A stretch of DNA of 50,417 nucleotides from Nocardiopsis ganjiahuensis DSM 45031 (GCF_000341085.1 NZ_ANBA01000024.1:1-50417), one strand, 5' to 3'; positions 14,581 through 23,694 are shown, numbered from the stretch's first letter. The notes: generated by a model not told the origin, from the letters alone. A program made the numbers and translations.

Positions 14581-15230
14581 ACACCGACCCGCAGTCCGAC
14601 AACGCCCCAGCCGTGGACGCGACAGGCAGAGCGCCGGCGGATCACACCGGCCACCACCAACACGACAGCGAGCAGCAACTTCGTGGGATGCGACATCAAC
14701 AGGCTCCTCGCCTTCGGGGGTGCCTGTTCGACGCCTTCCGCGCGCACCTGATCGTCCCGCTTGCACCCTCTTGAGACCTGTCCGTCGGCGAGCCCGCGCT
14801 GTGGAAACCGGTGTTCACGCACGGCGATCCGCGGTTCACCCACGTGTTCTCCGGGATCGGCCAGGTCACCGTCGTGCTCGGCCGGTCCGAGGCGTGCCAG
14901 GGCGACGCCTTGTTCGGTCCCCTCGCCCCGGCGCTCGGACGCGGGGAGCGCCTTGGCGGCGTCGTCACCGGTCACGGCGTCGACAGCGGCCTCGACGTGA
15001 CTCGCGCCCGATGGTCGTCGCGAAGTCTGCCGGCGGTCCGCCGGAGGGTCGAGCACCGCTTCGATCCGTCCTCGCCCGGTTGTGGGGCCGACGTGCTGCG
15101 AGCCCGAATGTGAGCGGAGGGCACCGGGCGTACACAGGGTGGAGGGCTGCCTCCGACCTCAGTGTTCATTGCTCGCGGTGTTTGAAACCTCCCTTTGTGT
15201 AATACTCGTCACGATGCAGACAAAATACAC
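14581..15230. other. Gene-poor stretch with decayed coding-like segments
   Basis: No intact gene was accepted here. On the plus strand, 14775-15113 has strong GC-rich third positions and a protein-like beginning (VGEPALWKPVFTHGDPRF, then FSGIGQVTVVLGRSEACQG), but it follows a stop directly, has no ribosome site and degenerates after about 75 codons. On the minus strand, an ATG at 14696 with a GAGG just upstream starts MSHPTKLLLAVVLVVAGVI, like a small membrane protein, but continues into Arg-rich nonsense that overlaps the oxidoreductase gene. Both look like remnants. The last 50 bases become AT-rich and lead into the iron-regulated promoter. Confidence 0.35.
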
Positions 15231-15249
15231 TTAGGTTAGCCTTCCCTGA
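15231..15249 (+). promoter_or_regulatory. Iron box (IdeR/DmdR-type operator) for siderophore operon
   Basis: TTAGGTTAGCCTTCCCTGA lies 94 bases before desA in an AT-rich promoter region. The left half matches the actinobacterial iron box consensus TTAGGTTAGGCTAACCTAA well; the right half is weaker. Iron-loaded IdeR/DmdR would repress the operon. A second, better box lies before the siderophore-interacting protein gene. Confidence 0.8.
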
Positions 15250-15342
15250 GTTGGCCATCCCCCGGGTCGACCCCGTTCATCTCCCGTGCCCGATTCCGCG
15301 CCGCGGAAGCCTTCGGCATGCCCGCCCTCAGGAGGACGAACC

Positions 15343-16971
15343 ATGAGTTCCCCTGCGCGGTCCCTCCAGGACCCGCCCCGTCCACTCGCCGCCCGACCCC
15401 CGGACGAGCCCGGTACCGACCCCCGGGACCACCTGTTCGACGGCCACAGCGCCGACCGGTACCGGGAACTCACCGGCGACGCCGTCGGCCGGATCGCCGA
15501 CCGGGTCGCGCGGGTCGACCGGCCCTGCACCGGCGCCACCGCCGAGGACCTGCGCCACGGCATCGACGCCGTCGACCTCGAACGGCCGCTCCGCGATCCC
15601 TCCGCGGCCCTGGACGAGGTGGAACGGCTCTACCTCGACGACGCCGTCTACTTCCACCACCCCCGCTACATGGGGCACCTCAACTGCCCGGTCGTCCTCC
15701 CCGCCCTGCTCGGCGAATCCGTGCTGTCGGCGATCAACTCCTCCCTCGACACCTGGGACCAGAGCGCCGGCGGAACCCTCATCGAGCAGCGGCTGATCCG
15801 CTGGACCGCTGACCGCATCGGCCTCGGTGACCGGGCTGACGGAGTCTTCACCAGCGGTGGCAGCCAGTCCAACCTCCAGGCCCTGCTCATGGCCCGCGAC
15901 GAGACGCACCAGCGCGAGGGCGGCCGCCTGGCGGAGCTGCTGCCGCGTATGCGGGTACTGACCTCCGAGTGCGGGCACTTCAGCGTCGCCAAGTCCGCCG
16001 CGCTGCTGGGACTGGGCTACGAGTCGGTCATCTCCGTGGCCTGCGACGACCGCCGCCGGATGCGACCGGACGCCCTGGCCGCGCAACTGCGCCGCTGCCG
16101 CAAGGAGAACCTGCTGCCCATCGCGGTGGTGGCGACCGCCGGGACGACCGACTTCGGCAGCATCGACCCCCTTCCGCAGATCGCCGACCTGTGCGCCCGC
16201 CACGAGCTGTGGCTGCACGTGGACGCCGCCTACGGATGCGGTCTGCTGGTCTCCCGCCACCGGCACCTGCTCAGCGGCATCGAGCACGCCGACTCGGTCA
16301 CCGTCGACTTCCACAAGTCCTACTTCCAGCCGGTCAGCTCCAGCGCGATGGTGGTGCGCGACGCCCGTTCCCTGCGACACGTCACCTACCACGCCGACTA
16401 CCTGAACTCCCGTTCCGACGGCAGTACGCCGCTGCTCTCGCCCAACCAGGTCGACAAGAGCCTCCAGACCACACGCCGCTTCGACGCGCTCAAGCTCTGG
16501 CTGACCCTGCGGATCATGGGAGCCGACGGTGTCGGGGAACTCTTCGACCAGGTGTTGGACCTGGCCACCGAGGGCTGGTCGCTGTTGGAGGCCGACCCCC
16601 GCTTCACCGTGGTCACCCGCCCGACCCTCAGCACCCTGGTGTTCCGTTGTGCGCTGCCCGGCACCGATCCGGAGATCGCGGACGGCGCCAACCGGTACGC
16701 GCGTGAGGCCCTGCTGGCCTCGGGCCGCGCCGTGGTGGCCCGCACGACCGTCGACGGGCGCCCCCACCTGAAGCTGACCCTGCTCAACCCGCGTGCCACC
16801 CGAGAGGACATCGCCGAGGTCCTGGACCTGCTCGCCGGGCACGCCGAGCGCTACGTCAACGAACACGGTTCGGTTGTCGGGGCGTCGCCGGTCGTTCCCG
16901 GAGCACCCGCCCGGGCCGCGACAGCCGACGTCCCGCCCAGCCCCGCTGCCAAGACCGGGAGGACCCCTTGA
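15343..16971 (+). CDS. desA: PLP-dependent lysine decarboxylase of desferrioxamine biosynthesis
   Basis: A 542-residue product from ATG 15343 with AGGAGG upstream. It is a group II PLP decarboxylase: GGTLIEQRLIRW and FTSGGSQSNLQAL in the substrate/cofactor region, HVDAAYGCGLLVS (the Asp that pairs with the PLP ring nitrogen), and VDFHKSYFQPVSSSAM with the PLP-binding Lys at about residue 325. DesA converts lysine to cadaverine, the backbone amine of desferrioxamines. It leads a tightly coupled four-gene operon behind an iron box; its stop overlaps the desB start (TTGA). The assignment to lysine rather than another amino acid rests on the operon, which has all four des functions in the usual order. 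Confidence 0.95.
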   Translation: MSSPARSLQDPPRPLAARPPDEPGTDPRDHLFDGHSADRYRELTGDAVGRIADRVARVDRPCTGATAEDLRHGIDAVDLERPLRDPSAALDEVERLYLDDAVYFHHPRYMGHLNCPVVLPALLGESVLSAINSSLDTWDQSAGGTLIEQRLIRWTADRIGLGDRADGVFTSGGSQSNLQALLMARDETHQREGGRLAELLPRMRVLTSECGHFSVAKSAALLGLGYESVISVACDDRRRMRPDALAAQLRRCRKENLLPIAVVATAGTTDFGSIDPLPQIADLCARHELWLHVDAAYGCGLLVSRHRHLLSGIEHADSVTVDFHKSYFQPVSSSAMVVRDARSLRHVTYHADYLNSRSDGSTPLLSPNQVDKSLQTTRRFDALKLWLTLRIMGADGVGELFDQVLDLATEGWSLLEADPRFTVVTRPTLSTLVFRCALPGTDPEIADGANRYAREALLASGRAVVARTTVDGRPHLKLTLLNPRATREDIAEVLDLLAGHAERYVNEHGSVVGASPVVPGAPARAATADVPPSPAAKTGRTP

Positions 16972-18443
16972 GTTCCAGCACCCCCGCCCCCTCGGACGAA
17001 GGCCGTGTCCACGACTTCGCCGCCGTCGGTGTCGGCCCCTTCAACCTGGGTCTGGCCTGCCTGAGCGCCCCCATCGCCGAACTCGACGGGATCTTCCTGG
17101 ACCGCAAACCGGAGTTCGACTGGCACAGCGGCATGCTGCTGGAGAACGCCGAACTCCAGACCCCGTTCATGTCCGACCTGGTCACCCTGGCCGATCCGAC
17201 CTCACCGTTCTCCTTCCTCAACTACCTGAAGGAGAACGGACGGCTCTACCCGTTCTACATCCGCGAGCGCTTCTACCCGCTGCGCGCCGAGTACAACGAC
17301 TACTGCCGGTGGGCCGCCTCGAAACTGGGCGACTCCGTGCGCTTCGGACAACAGGTGGACCGGGTCGACTACGACCCCGGGGAAGCCGTCTACCTGCTGC
17401 ACGTCACCGACACCGCCACCGGCGACAAGAGCCTGTTCCGGGCCCGGCGGCTGGTGCTGGGCACCGGAACCCCGCCCCACGTCCCGGCGCCCTGCCGCGG
17501 TCTGCCGGGCGACGCGGTGCACAGCGGCGACTACCTGTTCGCCAAGGACGCCCTGCAGGGCAAGCGCAGCATCACGGTGGTGGGCAGCGGGCAGAGCGCC
17601 GCGGAGATCTTCCACGACCTCCTCCAAGACGTGGACACCAGGGGCTACGAACTGAACTGGGTCACCCGCTCACCCCGGTTCTTCCCGCTGGAGTACACCA
17701 AACTCACCCTGGAGATGACCTCCCCGGAGTACGCCGACCACTTCTTCTCCCTGCCCGAACAGACCCGGGACCGCCTGGTCGCCTCCCAGAAGAACCTGTA
17801 CAAGGGCATCGACACCGACGTCGTCAACGCGATCTACGACCTGATGTACGCCAAGAGCCGGCGCGGCCCGCTCCCGGTGCGGTTGATGACCAACACCGAG
17901 GTCACCGGCGCGTCCCGGGACCAGGAGAGGGCCGGTTACCGTCTGGAGCTGCGCAACTCCGAGCAGGGCCGCGACTTCACCCTGGACACCCAGGGGCTCG
18001 TGTTGGCCACTGGCTACCGGTACCGGGCGCCGGCCTTCCTGGAGTCGATCGCCGACCGCCTGGCGTGGGAGGACGAGGAGCGGTTCCGGGTGCGGCGCGA
18101 CTACCGGGTCGACCTGGCCGCACACGAATCCGACACCGGCGCGGCGGACGGGGGCGCCGCTGCGCCTGCTCCGCCCGGCGCGGTGTTCGTGCAGAACGCC
18201 GAACTGCACACGCACGGCTTCATCGCCCCGGACCTGGGTATGGGCGCCTACCGCAACTCCTACATCCTGCGGGCCCTGCTGGGCCGCGAACCCTACCCGG
18301 TGGAGCGAGCCATCGCCTTCCAGGAGTTCGGAGCGCCCGGCGAGGCCGCACCGCAGGTCACCGCCACGGGGGACACCGCGCACGACACCCCGGGAACCAC
18401 CGTCCCGGCCGCCGACCCGGAACTGGAGGTGACCAACCGGTGA
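16968..18443 (+). CDS. desB: Cadaverine N-hydroxylase (lysine/ornithine monooxygenase family)
   Basis: A 491-residue product from a TTG at 16968, with GGGAGG upstream and a 4-base overlap with desA. The FAD motif GVGPFNLG is at residues 21-28, the NADPH motif VVGSGQSAAEI at about 203-213, and the ATGY motif (LATGYRY) at about 347-352. All three are diagnostic for the N-hydroxylating monooxygenases of siderophore pathways (IucD, SidA, DesB). It would hydroxylate cadaverine to N-hydroxycadaverine with FAD, NADPH and O2. Near residue 390 there is an Ala/Gly/Pro-rich insert (DTGAADGGAAAPAPPG), and the C-terminus has a low-complexity tail (after PYPVERAIAFQEFG) beyond the usual end. Confidence 0.95.
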   Translation: MSSSTPAPSDEGRVHDFAAVGVGPFNLGLACLSAPIAELDGIFLDRKPEFDWHSGMLLENAELQTPFMSDLVTLADPTSPFSFLNYLKENGRLYPFYIRERFYPLRAEYNDYCRWAASKLGDSVRFGQQVDRVDYDPGEAVYLLHVTDTATGDKSLFRARRLVLGTGTPPHVPAPCRGLPGDAVHSGDYLFAKDALQGKRSITVVGSGQSAAEIFHDLLQDVDTRGYELNWVTRSPRFFPLEYTKLTLEMTSPEYADHFFSLPEQTRDRLVASQKNLYKGIDTDVVNAIYDLMYAKSRRGPLPVRLMTNTEVTGASRDQERAGYRLELRNSEQGRDFTLDTQGLVLATGYRYRAPAFLESIADRLAWEDEERFRVRRDYRVDLAAHESDTGAADGGAAAPAPPGAVFVQNAELHTHGFIAPDLGMGAYRNSYILRALLGREPYPVERAIAFQEFGAPGEAAPQVTATGDTAHDTPGTTVPAADPELEVTNR

Positions 18444-19054
18444 AAAGCACCTTCCCCTCGGGCCTGACCAGGGTCGACCCCGACCTGGGAGCGTTCGAGG
18501 TGCGCCCCGTCGACCCCGATTCCGACGTCGAGCTCCTCCACGGTTGGCTGACCGACCCCAAGGCCGCGTTCTGGATGATGACCTCCTTCTCCCGGGAGGA
18601 CGTCGCGCGCTACTTCCATTCGGTGCACGAGTCCGCGCACGCGAACGCCTATGTCGGCGAGTGGGAGGGCGGGCCGCGCTTCCTCGCCGAGCTCTACGCT
18701 CCCGCCCACAGCGAACTGGCTCCGCACCACGACGTGCGTCCCGGTGACACGGGGATGCACTTCCTGGTGGCGTCCACCGACACCCCGGTACACGGATTCA
18801 CCCGCGCGGTCATCACCACGGTGATGGAGCTGGCCTTCGCCGACCCCGCCACCGAACGCGTCGTCGTGGAGCCCGACGTACGCAACCACGCGGTGCACGC
18901 GCTCAACGAGGCCGTGGGTTTCCGGATCGAGACCACCGTTCACCTCGCCGAGAGCGACAAGGACGCCTACCTCAGTACCTGCACCCGCGAACGGTTCCGT
19001 GCGGCCCTCGCCGCGCGCGGCCCCCTGACAACGACGAGAGGAGTCGACCTGTGA
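18440..19054 (+). CDS. desC: Siderophore acyltransferase (GNAT, AlcB/IucB type)
   Basis: A 204-residue product from the GTG at 18440, overlapping the desB stop (GTGA). It carries the N-acyltransferase fold used in hydroxamate siderophores: LLHGWLTDPKAAFWMM (start of the acceptor site), YVGEWEGGPRFLAELYAPAH, GDTGMHFLVA and ERVVVEPDVRNHAVHALNEA, followed by GF, the acyl-CoA-binding loop and helix. It would transfer succinyl or acetyl from CoA onto N-hydroxycadaverine, making the hydroxamate units joined by DesD. Which acyl group is used decides between desferrioxamine E- and B-type products and cannot be read from the sequence. Confidence 0.93.
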   Translation: MKSTFPSGLTRVDPDLGAFEVRPVDPDSDVELLHGWLTDPKAAFWMMTSFSREDVARYFHSVHESAHANAYVGEWEGGPRFLAELYAPAHSELAPHHDVRPGDTGMHFLVASTDTPVHGFTRAVITTVMELAFADPATERVVVEPDVRNHAVHALNEAVGFRIETTVHLAESDKDAYLSTCTRERFRAALAARGPLTTTRGVDL

Positions 19055-20922
19055 GCGTCGACCACAGCCCCCCGGCGACCGGCGCCCCAGCAGCCGGATC
19101 CCCGGCGTCCGGAGCCCCGGAGTCCCCGGACCCGACCGACCCGGTCGGAGCCGTCGACCACCTGTCACCGGAGGTGTGGGCCCGGGCCGGCCGACTGCTC
19201 GTGCGCAAGGCCCTGGCCGAGTTCGCCCACGAGCGGCTGCTCGTCCCCGAACCCGACGGTGAGGGCTGGTACACGGTCCGTGCCGACAGCGGAGCCGAGT
19301 ACCGGTTCACCGCACGGCTCATGGCCCTGGACCACTGGCGGATCGACGCCGACAGCATCGTTCGACGTTCCCCCGAGGGCCGCGTCACGGAGCTCGACGC
19401 GCTGGAACTGGTGCTGGACCTGCGCGGGACGCTCGGACTGAGCGAGGAGGTCCTCCCGGTCTACCTGGAGGAGATCACCAGCACCCTGGCCAGCAGCGCC
19501 TTTCGCATGGTGAAGGGACAGCCCGCCGCGGCCGAGCTCGCGCGGTCCGACTTCCAGGCCGTCGAGGCGGGGATGACCGAGGGCCACCCCTGCTTCGTCG
19601 CCAACAACGGGCGCCTGGGCCTGGACGCCGCCGAGTACCGGGCCTACGCCCCCGAGGCCGGACGGCCGGTGCGGCTGGTGTGGGTGGCGGCCCGGCGCTC
19701 GCACACCACGTTCAGCCACTCCGCCGACACCGATCCCGAGACCTTCCTGCGCTCCGAGCTGGGGCCGGAGCTGCTGCGCGCCTTCCACGAGCGGCTCACC
19801 GGCCTGGGGCTGGAGCCGGCCGACTACCACCTGGTCCCGGTCCACCCGTGGCAGTGGTGGAACCGGATCGCCGTCACCTTCGCAGCCGACGTGGCCCGCC
19901 GTGACCTGGTGTGCCTGGGGCACGGACCCGACGAGTACCAGGCGCAGCAGTCCATCCGCACGTTCTTCAACACCTCGCACCCGGAACGCCACTACGTCAA
20001 GACGGCGCTGTCGGTGCTGAACATGGGGTTCCTGCGCGGGTTGTCGGCGGAGTACATGGAGGCCACGCCCGCCATCAACGACTGGCTGGCCGACCTGGTC
20101 GAGGGCGACGAGAGGCTCCGGCGGACCGGTGTCGGGGTGCTGCGCGAGCGCGCCGCGGTGGGGTACCGCACTTCGCACTACGCGCGGGCCGCACCGAGAC
20201 GGTCGCCCTACCGGAAGATGATCGCGGGGCTGTGGCGGGAGAGCCCGGTGTCGCGCCTGGAGCCGGGCGAGCGGCTCGCGACGATGGCGTCGCTGCTGCA
20301 CACCGACGCGCGGGGCGCTTCCTTCGCGGAGGCGCTCATCGCCGAGTCGGGGCTGCGCCCGGGGGAGTGGCTGCGCCGCTACCTGGACGCGTACCTGGTG
20401 CCGCTGCTGCACTCGTTCTACGCGCACGACCTGGTGTTCATGCCGCACGGCGAGAACGTCATCCTGGTGCTGCGCGAAGGGGTCCCGCAGCGGGTGCTGA
20501 TGAAGGACATCGCCGAGGAGATCGCGGTGATGAACCCCGAGGTCGACCTGCCCGACGACGTGGAGAGGATCCGCGCCGAGGTGCCCGAGGACATGCGGTT
20601 GCTGTCCCTCTTCACCGACGTCTTCGACTGCTTCCTGCGCTTCCTCAACGGCATCCTCGCCGACCGGGGCGTCCTGGCCGAGGACGACTTCTGGCGGACG
20701 GTGGCCGCGTGCGCGGCCGACTACCAGGCGTCCGTGCCGCACCTGGCGGAACGGTTCGAACGCTACGACCTGTTCACGGACCGGTTCGCGCTGTCCTGCC
20801 TCAACCGCCTCCAGCTTCGCGACAACGAGCAGATGGTGGACCTGGACGACCCGGCCGGGGCACTGCAGCTGGTCGGGACCCTGGAGAACCCGATCGCCGC
20901 GTACCGCCCCGCGGCGGTCTGA
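19051..20922 (+). CDS. desD: NIS siderophore synthetase (IucA/IucC family, DesD)
   Basis: A 623-residue product, GTG start overlapping the desC stop (GTGA). The first about 45 residues are Ala/Pro-rich. The IucA/IucC domain follows, with GHPCFVANNGRLGL, HPWQWWNRI at about residue 265, the ATP-binding segment QQSIRTFFNTSHPERHYVK near 310, and a long second domain (FhuF-like) with HDLVFMPHGENVILVL, where HGEN is an active-site motif. DesD condenses acylated hydroxycadaverine units, ATP-dependently, into linear and macrocyclic tris-hydroxamates. It is the last gene before a strong terminator; no exporter or binding protein follows. Confidence 0.96.
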   Translation: MSVDHSPPATGAPAAGSPASGAPESPDPTDPVGAVDHLSPEVWARAGRLLVRKALAEFAHERLLVPEPDGEGWYTVRADSGAEYRFTARLMALDHWRIDADSIVRRSPEGRVTELDALELVLDLRGTLGLSEEVLPVYLEEITSTLASSAFRMVKGQPAAAELARSDFQAVEAGMTEGHPCFVANNGRLGLDAAEYRAYAPEAGRPVRLVWVAARRSHTTFSHSADTDPETFLRSELGPELLRAFHERLTGLGLEPADYHLVPVHPWQWWNRIAVTFAADVARRDLVCLGHGPDEYQAQQSIRTFFNTSHPERHYVKTALSVLNMGFLRGLSAEYMEATPAINDWLADLVEGDERLRRTGVGVLRERAAVGYRTSHYARAAPRRSPYRKMIAGLWRESPVSRLEPGERLATMASLLHTDARGASFAEALIAESGLRPGEWLRRYLDAYLVPLLHSFYAHDLVFMPHGENVILVLREGVPQRVLMKDIAEEIAVMNPEVDLPDDVERIRAEVPEDMRLLSLFTDVFDCFLRFLNGILADRGVLAEDDFWRTVAACAADYQASVPHLAERFERYDLFTDRFALSCLNRLQLRDNEQMVDLDDPAGALQLVGTLENPIAAYRPAAV

Positions 20923-20948
20923 GCCGACGCACCGTTCGACGAGGGCCC

Positions 20949-20981
20949 GCCGGGGCGCCCCCACCCATGGGGCGCCCCGGC
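20949..20981 (+). terminator. Strong hairpin terminator of desABCD
   Basis: A perfect 13-bp GC stem, GCCGGGGCGCCCC (20949-20961) and GGGGCGCCCCGGC (20969-20981), with a 7-base loop, 26 bases after the desD stop. There is no T tract. Confidence 0.85.
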
Positions 20982-21149
20982 GGCGGGCGGGGCTTCCCCG
21001 GGCTCAGGGAGCGCCTGAACTCGGGCGGTGTGCTGTGGGGCTCCCGGCCCGAGGCAACCGTGGACGGGGGACGTTCGCCGAGCGCCCGCGAGGCAGGACC
21101 AGGCGTCTGCCGAGAAGGCGGGCCAGGGCCACGACGGCGACAGCGGCGA

Positions 21150-21448
21150 TGGCGTACCGCGCGCGCTGGAGGCCGGACGGAGGGAGAGCGGCGGTCGCGG
21201 CGGTGCGCGAGCACATGCCCGGTTGCGCGATCCGCGGAGTGGCGGCCGGGGTCCACCTGTTGGTCCTGCTGCCTGAGGACAAGGACGACGAGGAGGTCGC
21301 GGCCCGGGCTCTCGACCGCGGTGTGGCCGTGCAGCCGCTGAGCCGCAACCGTGTGGTACCGGGCGCTCCGGGGCTGGTGGTCAGCTACGCGGGGCATGAT
21401 CCGGCGCGGCTCAGCGACGCGATCGAACGGCTCGGCGGGGTGTTCTGA
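21150..21448 (+). pseudogene. C-terminal fragment of a MocR/PdxR-type aminotransferase regulator
   Basis: The frame ending at 21448 reads HMPGCAIRGVAAGVHLLVLL, then EEVAARALDRGVAVQPLSRN and GLVVSYAGHDPARLSDAIERLG. This is the C-terminal end of MocR-family proteins (a GntR HTH fused to an aminotransferase-like domain); HLPGxxVxGxAAGLHxxVxLP and RGVxVxPLS are family hallmarks. The N-terminal HTH, the PLP-binding Lys region and most of the fold (over 350 residues) are missing. Upstream sequence is Arg-rich nonsense running back to the des terminator. It is a 3' remnant, truncated by a deletion next to the siderophore operon. Confidence 0.7.
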
Positions 21449-21463
21449 ACCGCCGACGCAGAA

Positions 21464-21504
21464 GGCGCCGCCCGCCGGGTGGGGAAGACCCGGCGGACGG
21501 CGCC
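21464..21504. terminator. Bidirectional hairpin terminator
   Basis: A 17-bp stem with one mismatch (21464-21480 with 21488-21504, arms GGCGCCGCCCGCCGGGT and ACCCGGCGGACGGCGCC) and a 7-base loop. It lies between the plus-strand MocR remnant and the minus-strand glucanase gene, serving both directions. Confidence 0.8.
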
Positions 21505-21557
21505 CCGCCGTCGTTCACGGCGCCCGTTCCCGGGCGGCGCTTCGGAGGCCTCGTGCT

Positions 21558-22403
21558 TCAGTCCAGGGAGTACACCCGGACGTAGTCGACGCGCATCTCC
21601 TGCGGCATCTGGGTGCTCCCGTCCGGGTAGCCGGGCCAGCTTCCGCCCACGGCCACGTTGAGGATCATGAAGAACGGCTGGTCGTACACCCACGGGTTAC
21701 CGCCGGTGTCCTGCCAGGTGTAGGTCTGGTAGGCGTTGCCGTTCACCGACCAGGTGACCGAACCCGGGTGCCAGTCCACGGCGAACGTGTGGAAGGTGTC
21801 GGCGAAGGACCAGCCCTGCGGGTGCATGTAGGAGCCGGTCAGGGGGTTGCCGCCGGAGTAGCCGGGGCCGTGCAGGCTGCCGTGCACCAGGTGGGGTTCG
21901 CGGCCGATGTTCTCCATGATGTCGATCTCGCCCGAGTGCGGCCACGGGGTGTTCGGGAAGTCGGAGCCCAGCATCCAGAAGGCCGGCCAGATGCCCTGGC
22001 CGCGCGGGATCTGGATGCGGGCCTCGATCCGGCCGTACTGCGGCTGGACCTTGTTCTGGGTGGTCAGGCGGGCGGAGGTGTAACCGCCGTGGGACTCCTG
22101 CCGGGCGGTGATGACGAGGTTGCCGTTGCCGTCCAGGGCGGAGTTGGCCCGGCTGTCGGTGTAGTTCTGGAGCTCGTTGTTGCCCCAGCCGTGGTCGCCG
22201 GTCTCGTGGTTCCAGACGGCGGGGTTCGGCGCGCTGCCGGCCGGGCCGTCGAACTCGTCGGACCACACCAGCGCGGCCTGGGCGGTCGGGGCGGAGGGCT
22301 GGGGCTCGGCCGAGGCGGTGGCGGCGGGGACGAGGAGGGCCGCGGTGGTGAGGGCCGCCAGGGCGGCGGGGGCGAACAGGAAGCGGCGTCGGTACGTGCG
22401 CAT
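21558..22403 (-). CDS. Secreted GH16 endo-beta-glucanase (laminarinase-like)
   Basis: A 281-residue product. A twin-Arg-rich N-region and hydrophobic core (MRTYRRRFLFAPAALAAL, TTAALLVPAATASA) form a signal peptide cleaved near residue 32. The mature part starts LVWSDEFDGPAGSAPNPAVW, typical for GH16. Substrate-cleft residues follow (GNNELQNYTD; GRIEARIQIPRGQGIWPAFW), then the catalytic motif GEIDIMENIG (ExDxxE) with nucleophile Glu159 and acid/base Glu164. It ends with the conserved PFFMILNVAVGGSWPG and MRVDYVRVY. The enzyme would hydrolyse beta-1,3- or mixed-linked glucans outside the cell. There is no carbohydrate-binding module. It has its own promoter and lies next to a lacI gene; the regulator may or may not control it. 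Confidence 0.95.
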   Translation of the reverse strand: MRTYRRRFLFAPAALAALTTAALLVPAATASAEPQPSAPTAQAALVWSDEFDGPAGSAPNPAVWNHETGDHGWGNNELQNYTDSRANSALDGNGNLVITARQESHGGYTSARLTTQNKVQPQYGRIEARIQIPRGQGIWPAFWMLGSDFPNTPWPHSGEIDIMENIGREPHLVHGSLHGPGYSGGNPLTGSYMHPQGWSFADTFHTFAVDWHPGSVTWSVNGNAYQTYTWQDTGGNPWVYDQPFFMILNVAVGGSWPGYPDGSTQMPQEMRVDYVRVYSLD

Positions 22404-22537
22404 GCGCTACTCCGGGGGGAAGCCCCGTCGGTGCGGGGCGGGGGCGGGCGGAGTCGGTCCGCTGTGCGGCGGACCTGGGGGGACACAGGGGCGACGACCC
22501 AGCGTGGCCGTCATGTGACCCGAGGTGCTGGAAAGTT

Positions 22538-22566
22538 ACTTTACGTTTAGTTAGTCGGTCAGGCAA
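22538..22566 (-). promoter_or_regulatory. Predicted promoter of the GH16 gene
   Basis: On the minus strand TTGCCT (22566-22561), a 17-base spacer, and TAAAGT (22543-22538) form a standard vegetative-type promoter 135 bases before the glucanase start. It sits in a clearly AT-rich island (22531-22556) in GC-rich surroundings. The spacer and -10 region (AACTAAACGTAAAGTAAC) have partial dyad character and could bind a repressor. Confidence 0.5.
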
Positions 22567-22692
22567 GAGGTGAAAGCGTCCTGCCTTGGTTCGAGTTCCC
22601 GTCCCCCGGCCCTCCCGGAACCGGGTCCGGGGTCGGGTCCGACCCGTCCCACGGGACCGTTCCGCCTCGGGTGCGGCTCCCGTCCGGGGCCG

Positions 22693-23694
22693 CTAGGCGG
22701 GGGCCGGCCCCCCGCTGGACTCGCGTGCGACGAACTCGAAGCCGAGGATCTCGTGCACGGGTTCGTCCTCCACCGTCCTGCCCGCGAGGATCTCCACCAC
22801 GCGCCGCGCCATGGCCTCCGTCGGCTGCTGCACCGTGGTCAGCGCCGGGATCGAGACCAGGCAGTTGCGGGTGCCGTCGAATCCCACCACCGCCAGGTCG
22901 TCGGGCACGGTCAGCCCGATCCGGTGGGCCGCGTAGAGCACACCGAACGCCTGCTCGTCCGTGGTGCAGTAGACCGCCCTGGGTCTCTCCGGCCCGCTCA
23001 ACAGCTCTTCGGCGACCTCGGCGGCGCGGTGGCGGGAGATCTCCGAGCGCACGGCGCTCGCGCGCACGCCCTCGGCGCCCGCGACGGCGCGGTCGAAGCC
23101 CGCGCGGTGCTGGCGCGCCCCGGTGGACTCGCCCGGCCCGTTCAACAGCACGACGCTCCCGTACCCGTGCGCCAGGAGGTGTTCGGTGGCCCGCTGGGCC
23201 GCGGCCTCGTAGTCGATGGTGAGCGAGGAGGCGTGCCGCCGGTCCCGCTCCGAGAGCGGGTGCAGGGCGACGACCGGGATCCCCGCCTCGAAGAACGCCC
23301 CGAGGTCGGGTTCGTCGCTCACCGAGACCAGGACGACCGAGTCCACCTGCCTCTCGATGAGCGAGAGCGTGTGGCGGCGCTCCTGCGCGGCGGAGAGGGC
23401 GGAGTCGGCGATCAGCAGGAGGTTCCCGGTGGTCCCCGCGGCGTCCTCGATGGCCCGGGCCAGCTCCGCGAAGTAGGGGTTGCAGATGTCGGGGACGATG
23501 AGGCCGATCGAGTGCGTCCTGCCCCGGGACAGGGACCGCGCCAGCGCGTTCGGCCGGTAGCCGAGCTCGGCCGCGGCGTCGAGGACCTTCTGGCGGGTGG
23601 CCGGAGCCACCCCGCGCGGGCCGTCGTTGAACACGTAGGAGACGACGGCGGTCGAGGTGCCCGCCCGTCGTGCGACGTCCCGTGCTGTGGCCAT
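22693..23694 (-). CDS. LacI-family transcriptional repressor
   Basis: A 333-residue product from ATG 23694; the longer in-frame form from 23808 has an Arg-rich unlikely extension. The N-terminal HTH and hinge read TARDVARRAGTSTAVVSYVF, RPNALARSLSRGRTHSIGLI. The periplasmic-binding-protein-like effector domain follows (VPDICNPYFAELARAIEDAA; VVLVSVSDEP; LAVVGFDGTRNCLVSIPALT TVQQP). It is divergent from an ABC importer-nucleoside hydrolase operon that has a 16-base palindrome with a central GCGC in its promoter region, the usual LacI-type site. It probably represses that operon until a sugar or nucleoside binds. Confidence 0.93.
   Translation of the reverse strand: MATARDVARRAGTSTAVVSYVFNDGPRGVAPATRQKVLDAAAELGYRPNALARSLSRGRTHSIGLIVPDICNPYFAELARAIEDAAGTTGNLLLIADSALSAAQERRHTLSLIERQVDSVVLVSVSDEPDLGAFFEAGIPVVALHPLSERDRRHASSLTIDYEAAAQRATEHLLAHGYGSVVLLNGPGESTGARQHRAGFDRAVAGAEGVRASAVRSEISRHRAAEVAEELLSGPERPRAVYCTTDEQAFGVLYAAHRIGLTVPDDLAVVGFDGTRNCLVSIPALTTVQQPTEAMARRVVEILAGRTVEDEPVHEILGFEFVARESSGGPAPA

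Noticed and set aside
15328..16866. A 512-codon minus-strand open frame opposite desA.
   Set aside because: No motifs; the plus strand encodes a complete PLP decarboxylase.
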